NCBI GenBank assembly: GCA_946811185.2
Contig: OX328103.1
Location: 930,001-994,000, forward strand
Direction: 5' to 3'
DNA: 64,000 nucleotides
DNA from: Hippopus hippopus
Taxonomy: Eukaryota > Mollusca > Bivalvia > Cardiida > Cardiidae
Below are positions 40,252 to 50,118 of the stretch, in pieces; position 1 is the stretch's first letter; each line of letters begins with the position of its first letter. The position numbers and the translations under genes were made by a program. The notes below the pieces were generated by a model, which saw nothing but the letters and a program-made list of their open reading frames with translations, was not told the origin of the DNA and did no database searches.

Positions 40252-40338
40252 TATTTCATATTAATTTCAAAATTTAAACTTCATCATTCTTTTAGCAATC
40301 ACTCTCTATGATTGCTTCGGGGAAACCTTAACCATTAA

Positions 40339-40689
40339 AGTAACAATAAAGGCCAAAAGTAAAAAAAGCATGTGTTTGAATGCATTTAAATTTATAACAT
40401 ACCATTTAAAAGTATGGAAGATGACAATCTGTCATTGTACGGTCGGTCCAAGTGTTAGTCGCTGACAGAGAAATTAATTTCAAAACTAGGTTAAAACCTG
40501 CCAGGTAGCTGTGTCTTTTGTTTACTTTTTGCCTGATTTTAAAATTCTTTTCTGCCAGCGACTAACACGTGGCCCGATCACATGATAACAGATTGTTATC
40601 TCCGCAATATTTTCCATACTTTTAAATGGTATGGTTTAATTTAAATGTATTATGACACCTGCTTTGATATTTTGGCCTTTACCGGGCCT
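40339..40689. repeat. TTAA-flanked fold-back element
   Basis: Flanked by TTAA (40335-40338, 40690-40693). Ends AGTAACAATAAAGGCCAAAA and TTTTGGCCTTTACCGGGCCT; inner pairs CATACCATTTAAAAGTATGG and TTAGTCGCTG / CAGCGACTAA. 351 bp. Confidence 0.82.
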
Positions 40690-40694
40690 TTAAG

Positions 40695-41098
40695 TCTGCC
40701 ATGGTGAATGGTAGTTCCAAATGCTAACCTGGCTCATCAAGCGATTTGAACCCACAACCTCTGCTCGGAAAGGTCAGTGTGCTCTCTCTCTCTCTCCCTC
40801 ACTCCACACAGGGTTGTCTCCCCTCTAGCAATATCAGTGATCATCATCATGTGATGTGCAAAATTTGTAAATGAACAAATTTTAACCTAAAATAAAAAAC
40901 CAAAATAGCCCTGATATAATGGAACTAGCCTTGTGAATTAGGCAAAACACTCAAAATATTGCTATTTAAATATGTAAAATATTAGAAATAAAGTTATTTC
41001 TTAAAAAAATTAACAAATTAGAGGTAAAAGATTTGACTGCACATTATAATCTACCTTGTCCCAAAAGGAAACTATTATCTGGATCTAGTGCTGTACCA
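40695..41098. other. Stretch with a short (CT)n tract only
   Basis: (CT)n at about 40782-40796. Otherwise nothing recognised. Confidence 0.42.
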
Positions 41099-41099
41099 A

Positions 41100-41321
41100 T
41101 TAACCCTTTAACAAACAAGCCTGAGTCTTAACTACATTTTGTACTCTGAGGAAAGAGGATTTTGAAAACATTGTGAGAGAAGAAGAAAATGCTGGTAACC
41201 AGCATTTTCTCCATTTCTCACAATGTTTTTTAAACTTTACTTGAGCCCAAATTAGTTTGTAATCGGCAGTTGCTTCTAATTTTGACCAGTCTAACATTTT
41301 TGTTGTATGGTAAAGAGTTAA
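41100..41321 (+). repeat. TTAA-A MITE, complete
   Basis: TTAACCCTTTAACAAACAAGC to GTATGGTAAAGAGTTAA, hairpin 41166-41230. Confidence 0.9.
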
Positions 41322-41358
41322 AAAACACAAAACATGAAATGGAACTATGTTCCTAGAT

Positions 41359-41587
41359 TTAACCCTTTACCAAACAATCCCTGGTTTTTACGACCCTGAG
41401 GGAGAAGCCTTCTGAAAACATTATGGGAAAAGGAGAAAATGCTGGTAACCAGCATTTTCTCCTTTTCCCACAATGTTTTCTACTCTTTCAAAGTCAAGTT
41501 TCAATTTATGAGTCATGTTTATTTTGTCGTCTGCAAATGCTTCCAATTTGGACAAGTCTAAAATTTTGTCATTTGGTAAAGAGTTAA
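41359..41587 (+). repeat. TTAA-A MITE, complete
   Basis: TTAACCCTTTACCAAACAATC to TTTGGTAAAGAGTTAA, hairpin 41415-41480. It shares its right TTAA with the next element. Confidence 0.92.
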
Positions 41588-41630
41588 CCCCTTACCATAA
41601 AATTCAGAATTTTAACAACAAAGAAGGCTT

Positions 41631-41823
41631 TTAACCCTTTACCACATAATCCCGGGTTTAGGGAAAAAAGAGAAAATACTGGTATCAGCATTTTCTTCTT
41701 TTCCGACAATGTTTTCTACCTTGTCAGAGACAATTTCTAAACTCTGAACCACATAAAATTTGTTCTCTGCAAAAGCTTTCAATTTCAAGGAGTCCAAAAT
41801 TTTGTCGTTTGGTAAAGAGTTAA
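41631..41823 (+). repeat. TTAA-A MITE nested at TTAA
   Basis: TTAACCCTTTACCACATAATC to GTCGTTTGGTAAAGAGTTAA. Shortened between head and hairpin (193 bp). Confidence 0.87.
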
Positions 41824-41976
41824 AAAAAACATTGTAGAAAAAGGAGAAAATGCTGGTTTCTCCTTTTTCCATTATGTTTTCTTCCCTTTCTGATACAAAT
41901 CCTATAATTTATTTCACATCTTTATTTGTTGTCTGCAATGATGCCTTCAATTTAGACAAGTCTAAAATTTTGCTAA

Positions 41977-42273
41977 GGTAGGGCAGTAGGTAGTGTACAG
42001 GACTCAAGAACTGGGGGTTGCTGATTTGATCCCCAGCTCGGCCAACCTCTTTCTGAGGACTGATGATAGTCATTGCCACAGGGTTCATTCCTCTGTCACT
42101 ACTGATCATTGTTTCGACTCTGGATATTTGGGAAAGCAGGTAGTGGCTTGGAAAGAATATTGTGCAGAGCACTGGTAAAAGAAACTCCAGGAAAGCATGG
42201 ATAGGTGCACTGGCTGCCATGATATAACTGAAATAATGTTGAAAACAAGGATAAACATCATACAATCAATCAA
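41977..42273 (+). mobile_element. SINE-1, head partly lost
   Basis: Box A region reads GGGCAGTAGGTAGTG, box B region GATTTGATCCCC. Standard core and tail (AATAATGTTGAAAACAAGG, AATC tail). Inserted in a TTAA-A tail with ATTTTG repeated at the junctions. Confidence 0.83.
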
Positions 42274-42299
42274 TCCATTTTGGTAAAGATTTCAACCGC

Positions 42300-42845
42300 A
42301 CAAAAAAGGTTAACAAAATAAAATCTTCAATAAAATCCTCTATTTATTGGATAAGAAATCTATACCCCTGGAAATCTGTAAGGAAGAACCCGCTCTGACA
42401 AGATGACCCATGTAAAATGACACAAATCTGTAGAAGGATTTGTAAGGTGCAAATTGTGTTGGACATATTTTCTTACATTGACAAGTTCACTGCATACACA
42501 GGGGAGGTAACTGCTTACATTCATTATTATCTATACTGTATCTCAATGCATTTTTGTTTTCAGAGACAATATGCACTGCAGATAAATTTAAAATGTACTT
42601 CATCCTTGCAACACTTTTTTTTTTCCCTTTAACTGCACAGTTTGGACTTGAACATCTTTTCAACACACAGACCTGCTTGTTTTGTAAGGTACTTCTATTA
42701 ACTTGTTCCTAGATAACTGATTTACCAAAGTACACCTCAGTATTCCATCTTTAATCGTTCTTTTCATCATCATCAAAATCTTTTTCTTCTTGCACGTAAC
42801 AGGCAAGTTTCACATGTAATAAGGTATTTTTTCCTATCTTCATTA
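42300..42845. other. Long stretch without recognised features
   Basis: No gene or repeat recognised. Confidence 0.42.
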
Positions 42846-42846
42846 A

Positions 42847-43365
42847 TATGCTCTCTGAAAAGGGGCTTAATGCAACTGCAAAAAAAACAAGCAATTTCGT
42901 TGTAATGATATCTCCCCCCCGCTACAAAAGACCTTTTCAAAAATTTACGCAGCTGTGTAACTCCAAATCATTCCCAGTCGGCCATTTTGCATTGAATCAA
43001 AAAAAAAAAAAAAACTATATCGGCTGAATAGGTTATTGTACACACATATAAAGTTTCAAGAAATTCCATACTATGGTATTGGAAATATTGTCCCGGACGG
43101 ACACACAGACAGGCGGACGGAAGGACAACACTAAAAATATATCCCTCTGCCTTCGGCAGAGGATGAAAATCGATCCGAGTTAGCCTGGGTCAAAATTTTT
43201 GGCTGTTGGTCAATTTTCCGCGTATCAAAGGACCAATGTATCTCATGATACAGTCGTTTGTTGGACAAAATGGATTTTTTGGTTCCCTAATCATGTGTTG
43301 ACTTGCTTGGTATAATGCATCAAAGACACACATTAAACAGCCTTTTGCCAGAGCATGGCTTAAAT
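42847..43365 (+). repeat. PAL-D split by a hairpin-ended repeat
   Basis: PAL-D pieces 42847-42888 and about 43172-43365 are collinear with complete copies. The insert has an A-run, a GGACGGACACACAGACAGGC tract and a terminal hairpin CCTCTGCCTTCGGCAGAGG. Confidence 0.78.
42889..43171 (+). mobile_element. Hairpin-ended insertion
   Basis: About 283 bp from AGCAATTTCGTTGTAATG to the hairpin CCTCTGCCTTCGGCAGAGG (43144-43162) and ATGAAAATCG. Like the repeat at 9370-11042 it has a GGACGGAC-rich segment just before a GC-rich terminal hairpin, suggesting a related class (possibly Helitron-type). No coding capacity. Confidence 0.6.
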
Positions 43366-43454
43366 GCATCAAACCTTAATTCACTTTGATTATTCATTAT
43401 TCTACATACACTGGCATTATAGAGACATAGCTAGCCATATTCTTGTGACAATGT

Positions 43455-43727
43455 TTATACGGCCTGCAACACGCTCAAAGGTGCATTCAGACATTTGCGT
43501 ATAGTGTTGTCTCGGATCAGCCTGTGCAGTCCGTGCAGGCTAACCCAAAACAATACTTTCCGTTTTTATGTAATTTTCTGTTTTGTGCAAGTCTACTGTA
43601 GGACAAAATCTGATGTAGTCGTAAAGTGCTATCTTGGATAAGCCTGCGCAGACTGCGCACGCTGATCCGAGACGACACTTTACTCAAATGTCCAAATGCC
43701 CCTTTTCACGTGTTACAGACCATTATG
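43455..43727. repeat. PAL-E fold-back element
   Basis: Ends ACGGCCTGCAACACG / CACGTGTTACAGACC. It has both inner dyads: ATCAGCCTGTGCAG with GTGCAGGCTAACC, and AAGCCTGCGCAG with TGCGCACGCTGATC. More complete than 8793-9013. Confidence 0.84.
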
Positions 43728-43772
43728 TGTTCTACTGAAAGATGACGAACATTGTCTGCAAGAAGTCAGGAG

Positions 43773-44162
43773 TTAACCCCTTGACAGACATTTTTTTTAC
43801 CATACGGGCACTGCCCTGCTTCTGAAAGCACTGTAGAATTAAAATTTCTGGTAACCAGCATTTTTCCAAAGTCAAGAATGTTTAGAATCAGAGCTCCGGA
43901 TAAGAGGGATTGATGGTATTCTAAATCCATTATTTTTCTTCCAAACCCTATATTGTGGGTACTCATTAGAATCATCTCGATGAGACAATTCTAATGAGTT
44001 CCCATAACATAGGGTTTGGTGGAATATAATTAACATTTTCAATTTTGAAATGAAAATCACTTCCTCTATCTGGAGCTCTGTAGAATGCTCCTCCCTTTTC
44101 AAAGCCAAACCTAATTTTTAATGCTTTTGAACTGGACTTCTCCATAATTTCGTCTTCAAGTA
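43773..44162 (+). repeat. TTAA-A right half split by a MITE and a SINE-3
   Basis: TTAACCCC head remnant, GGTAACCAGCATTTTTCC from the dyad on, MITE insertion 43889-44080, then tail AATGCTTTTGAACTGGAC and ATAATTTCGTCTTCAAG. Confidence 0.65.
43889..44080. repeat. Palindromic MITE with TAGAAT target duplication
   Basis: Ends CAGAGCTCCGGATAAGAGG and CCTCTATCTGGAGCTCTG; inner CTCATTAGAAT / ATTCTAATGAG. TAGAAT lies on both sides (43883-43888, 44081-44086). 192 bp. CAG ends recall hAT elements, but 6 bp is short of their usual 8. Confidence 0.83.
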
Positions 44163-44163
44163 T

Positions 44164-44435
44164 TGGTTTTGGTTTGGTTTGTATTGGAGTTTAATGCTAT
44201 TTTAACAGCTTAGGTCATATAATGGCGGTCAGTGACGCACCCATGTGTTTCCTGGCTTTCTCACACCAGTACTGACACAACTTTCTTTCCAAAGCCACTG
44301 ACTACATTTCTCACTTGCATCAGAGGTGGAAGGCGAAAGATCGCCGCAAAGAAAGTTTGTTGCAACCAGGTATCGAACCTGCAACCTCCAGGTCACGAGT
44401 CAGATACGCTAACCACTGAGCTACCCGGCCGGGCA
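44164..44435 (-). mobile_element. SINE-3, full-length with target duplication
   Basis: Minus-strand head GCCCGGCCGGGTAGCTCAG, with box A TAGCTCAGTGGTTAGCG and box B GGTTCGATACC. Flanked by TCTTCAAGTAT on both sides (44153-44163, 44436-44446). Confidence 0.92.
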
Positions 44436-44721
44436 TCTTCAAGTATACAGAAAAGGATGTTTGTCTTAATTTGTAAACTTACTCCTGCCCCACCCCCCTC
44501 CCTTCTACCTCACTTTGTTTTGATTGATTGACGTAATTGTCAGAATTACTTTCAAATCGATATAAAATATAACATGCAAACTAAAAACAGGAGTAATTAA
44601 TACTCTGTTTTATCTAAACTTTCGCTTTCCTAAATCTTTCCAGACAAAAGCAATCATGAAACTGCATTTATTTGTTTTTTATTTTTTCGACTGAAAATCT
44701 CTGTTGGGTTTATTCGGTGCT

Positions 44722-45176
44722 TTAACTCTTTACAAAACAATAAAATTTTAGATCGGTTCAAATTCAACGTAATTGAAGACAATAAACTAAAAGCACCATA
44801 AATGATGAAATTTGTATAAAAGAGGGTGAAAAACATTGTGGGAAAAGAAGAAAATGCTGATTACCAGCATTTTCTCCTTTTCCCATAATGTTTTAGTTTA
44901 AACATAATTATTTTACATCGATTGAGAAACAAGCTCTTACAAATTCTACTAATCTCTCTTGATTCTGCTTCCTGGGAGCTACACCAGTACTCGCGCCGAA
45001 TGTGTGGGCCAATGAAGAATCCCTTAGTTGACACCCGCTCCCGGGTCTCGAACTCAGAACCTTTTGCTTACAAGGTCGAAGCTCTACCTCACAACCACTG
45101 ACACCACACCACAATATTTTCAAAAAGCTGCTTCCCTAGGGTCATTAAAACTCGGGATTGTGTTCTAACGAGTTAA
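44722..45176 (-). repeat. TTAA-A MITE split by SINE-5
   Basis: TTAACTCTTTACAAAACAAT to TTCTAACGAGTTAA. The hairpin (44832-44893) is complete. The right flank is interrupted just after the hairpin by SINE-5. Confidence 0.86.
44895..45110 (-). mobile_element. SINE-5 (different tRNA-like head)
   Basis: On the minus strand GGTGTGGTGTCAGTGGTTGT, box A-like GTTGTGAGGTAGAGC and box B GAGTTCGAGACCC start the element; 3' part CTTGTTTCTCAATCGATG and an AT-rich tail. Imperfect target duplication ATAATGTTTT / ACAATATTTT (44885-44894, 45111-45120). Single copy in this window. Confidence 0.78.
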
Positions 45177-45650
45177 GGCTAGATTAAACTTCTAAACAAA
45201 CCAAAAAATTAAACATACAAAATACGAAGGGTCTACGAATCCTGAATCCTGCCTCTGATTTCTGATAGATTCAGTCACCTGCAGAGCCAGGGACTGTTAT
45301 GGATTTTTGTCGACAATGATTAATTCACTATCACTCTATCTTTGACATAAGCACCAAGGCTTGTCACATGATATATTGGGTAATGGTGTGCTTTTTTGTT
45401 ATGATGGGAATAAAATATCATACCATGTTGCTGCCATTAACCCGTTTAACAGATTGCAAAATTTTAGACTCGTCCAAATTGGCAGCATTTTTCTGATGAA
45501 AAAATAAAATTTGGTTCCAATGAGGAAATTCAGCTTTGCAAGGGTAGCTAACATTGTGGTGAAAGGAGAAAATGCTGGTTACCAGCATTTTCTCCTTTTC
45601 CCATAATGTTTCCAAAGCTGTCTTCCTCAGGGTTTTTAAAACTGCCAGGG

Positions 45651-45877
45651 TCCTGCGTAGCTCAGCGGAAAAGTTGGGACTCCTAACCTGGAGACCCTGG
45701 GTTCGAGCCACACTGGATCCACTGGTTTTTTCGTGGGAGTATCCTTGGGCAAGACACTTCAGAGCCCTAGCCGAATACTGGTAAAACCCAGGAAATACAT
45801 AAATATGTGAGATGTCACCGTGATTTGACTGAAATAATGATGAAAGCGGCATAAAACACCGTTCAATCAATCAGTCT
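45651..45877 (+). mobile_element. SINE-2, full-length
   Basis: GGTCCTGCGTAGCTCAGCGG head, box B GGGTTCGAGCC, GTATCCTTGGGCAAGACAC centre, AATAATGATGAAAGCGGC and AATC tail. TTTAAAACT flanks it on the left, and on the right beyond TTAA-C. Confidence 0.9.
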
Positions 45878-45881
45878 TTAA

Positions 45882-46420
45882 AGGTGGGTATTTAGATTTT
45901 TCACATCTCACCAAATTAAAAAATATATATATCACTGAAATTTATATGAAAAAACAGTATAAATCATCAATTATTAAGAATCATAAAATTACAAAAAAAA
46001 TCTTTTTTGATGGTGTTCCCTTAATAGGCTACGTAGCCTCTTAAGGTATTTTTAGATTTCGCGCCAGAAATCAAAAAAAGCATTGTGGGAATGTCAAGTG
46101 ACTGGCACGTGACTAATGACGCTTAAATTCCATAACATAACAAACATGTAATAATTTTCCATAATGTCTTCTTCGAACGCGATGTTTGAAGCTTTGTCTG
46201 TGTATTTCCGGTATGTAAATGAGCGAGTTGCTCATGTAAAAATAGACCGTGTTTCCCGTCATTGTCAACCTGGCGTGTAGTAAATCCCTAATTTCTCTTG
46301 TTGTCGGATGGTTTTCGGCTACCGGGATTTTATGAATGAAAATTAAAAGGCTTTGGGAGTATAAGGATGATTTTTTTGTATTTTTGTAAAATTTTCGTCC
46401 CAAAATTTGAAGGGCCACCT
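45882..46420 (+). mobile_element. TTAA-C element, complete (539 bp)
   Basis: Flanked by TTAA (45878-45881, 46421-46424). Ends AGGTGGGTATTTAG and GGGCCACCT. A 14-nt perfect palindrome, AGGCTACGTAGCCT, lies at 46027-46040. A second copy starts at 63497. Non-coding; AGG ends with TTAA fit Kolobok-type rather than CCC-ended piggyBac-type elements. Confidence 0.85.
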
Positions 46421-46474
46421 TTAAAACTCTGGATTTTTGGTAAAGGGTTTAAACTATTTCAAGCTTACAAAATA

Positions 46475-46570
46475 TGAGTGGCTTTTACAGACAAACTAGA
46501 TCAATATCAGACTGCAAAGAATAAGCAGTCTGATCCTTGATCTGCAATGCACAATATTTTGAAAGTTATT
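46475..46570. repeat. TTAA-B hairpin remnant
   Basis: AGATCAATATCAGACTGCA facing GCAGTCTGATCCTTGATC. Flanks unrecognisable. Confidence 0.65.
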
Positions 46571-46621
46571 TTGGTTTAAAAAACAGATTTTGAAAATTAC
46601 TGCAAGATGATTTTGTCAACT

Positions 46622-46873
46622 GAGTTACTCCTTTCCTACTAAACAATACTATATTTTAACAACACTGAGGTAGATAAGGCCTTTGAAAATATCGTGGGAA
46701 AAGCAAAACATGATGGTACTGGTAGCCAGCAATTTCTCCTTTTCCCATGATGGTTTTTTTTTTCCACTTTCAAAGATGATTCCCATCATTTGATACACAT
46801 CTAGTTTTATGTATAAAATATTGAAAGCATGCAATATAGGCAAGTCCAAAATTGTCTTGCTTGGGAAAGAGTC
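46622..46873 (+). repeat. TTAA-A MITE
   Basis: Head CTCCTTTCCTACTAAACAAT, hairpin 46693-46750 with an inserted GTACTG, tail GCTTGGGAAAGAGTCAA. Confidence 0.72.
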
Positions 46874-46911
46874 AATGGTTGAAGAGGAAACTTTTAGAAT
46901 CCCTCCCTTAG

Positions 46912-47221
46912 CCATGCCACACCCCAGTAGCTCAGTCGGTAGTGAACAGGACTTGAGAACAGAATGTTGCTGGTTTGATCCCCGGCTCAGCCAATTTCTT
47001 TCAGAGGATTGATGATAATCATGGCTACAGGATTCATTCTTTTCTCATGCTGCCCATTAGTTCTATGATGGTTATGTGGGAAAGCAGCCAGTGGCTCGGA
47101 AAAAACATTTTGTGAAGTACTGGTAAAAGAAATTCCAGGAAAGCATGGATAGGTGCACTGGCTACTGCGATATAAATGAAATGATGTTGAAACTGCATAA
47201 AAAACCATAAATCAATCAGTC
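46912..47221 (+). mobile_element. SINE-1, full-length
   Basis: CACACCCCAGTAGCTCAGTC head, box B GGTTTGATCCCC, tail GAAATGATGTTGAAACTGC and AATCAATCAG. Confidence 0.87.
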
Positions 47222-47235
47222 TACTAGCCTCAGTG

Positions 47236-47308
47236 CTTGCTTTTGCAGCTTGTGTAGATTAAAATAAGACCTCACAGTCTGATCTTGGGTGTACAGAGTC
47301 TGCAATGC
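47236..47308. repeat. TTAA-B'' hairpin remnant
   Basis: TGCAGCTTGTGTAGATTAAA facing CAGTCTGATCTTGGGTGTAC. Confidence 0.55.
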
Positions 47309-47399
47309 TGAAATATTGCAAATATTTCAGTCTTTTTCCATGGCTGAAAATCTCCATTTTGCTTCATTGGCCCTGTATGTGTTAGTCTTGCCTTATTTG

Positions 47400-47612
47400 A
47401 AGAAATTTGCAATCTATAGATTAATTGTGATTCACATGACGGGATTTGTCTTTGAACTAGTGGAAAACATTGTGGGAAAAGGATGGGATTTGAATTGGAA
47501 AGGGCAGAAAACCTTATGGGAAAAGGAGAAAATGTTCTTTTTCCCCAATGTTTTCAAAAGCCTTCTTTTTATAGGGTTGCTGAAACTTGGGATTATGTGG
47601 TAAAGAGTAAAC
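47400..47612 (-). repeat. TTAA-A MITE with partial internal repeat
   Basis: GAAAACATTGTGGGAAAAGG is followed by a diverged second GAAAACCTTATGGGAAAAGG (47463 and 47507). The hairpin centre is lost (GAAAATGTTCTTTTTCC). Confidence 0.72.
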
Positions 47613-47837
47613 CCTTTACCAAACAATCCTGGGTTTTCACGACCCTAGGAAAGAGGGCTTTTGAAAACATTGTGGGAAATGGAGAAAATGCTGGTAAGCA
47701 GCATTTTCTCCCTTTCCCCAAAATGTTTGCTATCCTATCACAGACAAATCTTTCCATTTGATCAAAATTTTATATGTTGTCTGCAAATGCTTTGATTTTA
47801 GACCAGTCTAAAAGTTTTTCGTGTGGTAAAGAGTTAA
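47610..47837 (+). repeat. TTAA-A MITE
   Basis: AAACCCTTTACCAAACAATCC to GTGTGGTAAAGAGTTAA, hairpin 47667-47728. Confidence 0.88.
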
Positions 47838-48048
47838 ATGAAACTACAAGTGAAATATAAGAAATGTGACACATTTGTCTTTCAATAATGTATTCTACTT
47901 GGCAGGGACATTCAAGTAAATCTATAAAATTGAACAATATATCACTCTACAGAATATAGCCATTACAAAATATATTTGAGATAATATTCAACAATATTAC
48001 AGCAGCCATTCGCCATTATACAATGAGCTATGATTTGGAAAAAGGGAG

Positions 48049-48508
48049 TTTCACTCCTTAGGCCTATTAAACAAATATTCTGTGTTTAGGGTTTCCTGAC
48101 CCTACCTAGAAAATGCTGCCGACCCTAAACTTTTTATCCTATGATTGAAAAAAAATTCTGTCAGGTGTAATTTCGGTACATGGTGCATGTAAAAAGTTTC
48201 TGGAAAAAAAATAAAATCCCTACTCACCCTACCTACAGGATCTCTGACTGAAACCCTAAAGACAGATATTTTTTTGTTAGGCCTTACCACATGACAAAAT
48301 CTCAAACTGGTCCAAACTGAAAGCATTTACAGACAACATAATCATTAAATATTGGTCATTATGCTAAGATTTGTCTGTGCTAGGATAGAAAATATTGTGG
48401 GAAAAGGAGAAAATGCTGGTTATCAGCATTTTCTCCTTTTCCTACAATGTTTTCAAAAGGCTTGTTTCTCATGATCGTTAAAACCCGGGATTGTGTGGTA
48501 CAGGGTTA
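48049..48508 (-). repeat. TTAA-A MITE with a MITE inside its left terminus
   Basis: TTTCACTCC-TTA before and TTACCACATGACAAAATCTC after the insertion together give a normal head. Hairpin 48388-48453, end TGTGGTACAGGGTTAA. Confidence 0.83.
48061..48283. repeat. MITE with TTA target duplication (PIF/Harbinger-like)
   Basis: Ends GGCCTATTAAACAAATATTC and, reversed, GGCCTAACAAAAAAATATC; inner TAGGGTTTC / GAAACCCTA. TTA on both sides (48058-48060, 48284-48286). A 3-bp TTA duplication with GGCC ends is typical of PIF/Harbinger. Confidence 0.8.
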
Positions 48509-48518
48509 ATGCCTCTCT

Positions 48519-49569
48519 GTTAATATTGCACATAGACCTCTTAAACTCCATTGGTCTATCAAGGAATAACGAAATTTTCATTATCGGACAGTTACTATAA
48601 ATAGCACATTGGGGATTCCCTCTGTATCGTATATGGTAGGACAAGGTGTGCAACGAAATCGAAGAAAATTTTACCCCCGACCCCTTTCAGAGATACTATT
48701 CAAACGAAAACGGATAAATGAACCTAGTTACTGTTGCAGTTGGGTTCATTAATGATTTTTCTTCTGTACCCTGACCTTCGAAAGTTCCAAACAGCTCTTG
48801 CCATCAAGCAATAGCTCTCATCTCAAAAATATTAAAAAGCTTCCATATTTTCTGGATCGCCATGCGCTGACTTCACACGATTTGTAATCCTGCAGTGAAT
48901 AAGAACTAAATTCTTTTTTTCAAACATTGATTGAAAAATTTTTTGTTGGTGTATTGATGAAATTATTAAATTAACGTTTCGTCTAATATAATTTATCTTT
49001 TCATCTAATCCAGTTTCACGATTTTCATCTCCCATTTCGCATATTTTCAAATGCATTTTTACCGTTCATTGGTCAAAAGCTTTGGTGCGTCTTTTGATAG
49101 CAAATTCACGTGAGTTAAAATTCCCTGCGTCATAACGAATTGTGTGACGTCAGCGCATGGTGATCAGGAAAATGTGGAAGCTTTTTAATTTTTTTGAGAT
49201 GAGAGCTATTGCTTAATGGCAAGAGCCGTTTGGAGCTTTCGAGGGTCAGGGTACAGAAGAAAAAAATCATTCATGAACCCATCTGCACCGGTAACTAGGT
49301 TAATTTTTCCATTTTCTGTTAAATATTATCTCTGAAAGGGGACGGGGGTCAAATTTTTTTCGATTTTGTTGCACACCTTGTGTTACTATATACGATATAG
49401 AGGGAGTCGCCAATGTGCTATTTATAGAAACAGTATTAATAAAAATTTGAATATGTATTCCATGATATATAGGCAATGCACCAATGTGCTATAAGTGTTC
49501 GATGATCGACCAAGGACAATTTTAGTGTTCCGTGATGGACCAATAGAGCTTCAAAGGCCTGTGATATTG
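48519..49569. mobile_element. Fold-back element, ~430-bp arms
   Basis: Arms contain, in inverted order, CTCCATTGGTC, AAATAGCACATTGG, AAGGTGTGCAACGAAATCG, TACCCTGACCTTCGAAAG, CAATAGCTCTCATCTC and GCGCTGACTTCACAC; the right arm has the complements (e.g. GTGACGTCAGCGCATGG at 49145). Spacer about 48895-49140. No coding region. The target duplication is not resolved. Confidence 0.8.
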
Positions 49570-49793
49570 CATTATACCAAGCAAGTCATGACATAATCAA
49601 GGATCCATAAAAACCATTTTGTCTCACAATAGATTGGATCTGGAGGTAGAATGGTCTTTTGACATGTAGAAAAGTTACAAATAGTAAAGTTTTGACCCAT
49701 GTCAGCCTGCACAGATTGCACAGGCTGTAATGAATCAATACTTGTTGCAGATGCACTAAGCTCCCTTTTCACAGAGCATGGCTCAAATATATT
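49570..49793 (-). repeat. PAL-D, left end lost
   Basis: TGCATTATACCAAGCAAGTC through AGCCTGCACAGATTGCACA to CACAGAGCATGGCTC. It starts exactly where the fold-back ends. Confidence 0.8.
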
Positions 49794-49904
49794 CGGAGTA
49801 ATATTCAACAATATCAGGATACAGAATGTCATTATAAGACATATTTAGGTAATATTTCACTCCATAAAATAAATCCATTGTCAAACATATTTGGGCAATA
49901 CTTA

Positions 49905-50118
49905 TCTATTCTTTACAAGACCTGTAACCATCATTTTCTATTTTTTCCCCATAATGTTTTCTCCCCTTCCCTGAAAACAAATTCAATTTTTTAGTCACAT
50001 GCAATTTCTGACCTGCAAATAAATGCTTTCAATTTGGACCGGACTAAATTTTTCTTCAAAAAAACATTTTTCTCTCAGGGACATTCTTAAGTCAGGATAA
50101 AAGTGGTATAGGGTTAAC
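49905..50118. repeat. TTAA-A right half plus a second right end
   Basis: ACCTGTAACCATCATTTTC starts at the dyad and runs to TTTGGACCGGAC; then TCAGGGACATTCTTAAG ... GGTATAGGGTTAA belongs to an oppositely oriented copy. Confidence 0.65.

Larger units (their letters stand above)
41584..42295 (+). repeat. TTAA-A MITE hosting a TTAA-A and a SINE-1
   Basis: Outer pieces 41584-41634, 41820-41976 and 42274-42295. The outer hairpin is collapsed (GAAAATGCTGGTTTCTCC). Removing the inner copy restores GGCTTTTAAAAAACATTG, normal family sequence. Confidence 0.84.
45437..46452 (-). repeat. TTAA-A MITE hosting SINE-2 and TTAA-C
   Basis: TTAACCCGTTTAACAGATTGC and hairpin 45552-45606, right flank CCTCAGGGTTTTTAAAACTGC, then SINE-2, then TTAA-C, then AAAACTCTGGATTTTTGG and TAAAGGGTTTAA. 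SINE-2 entered first, since TTAA-C sits in its 3' target duplication. Confidence 0.86.

Noticed and set aside
45418..45870. 150-codon open frame on the minus strand
   Set aside because: It spans a TTAA-A MITE and a SINE-2; no independent coding signal.
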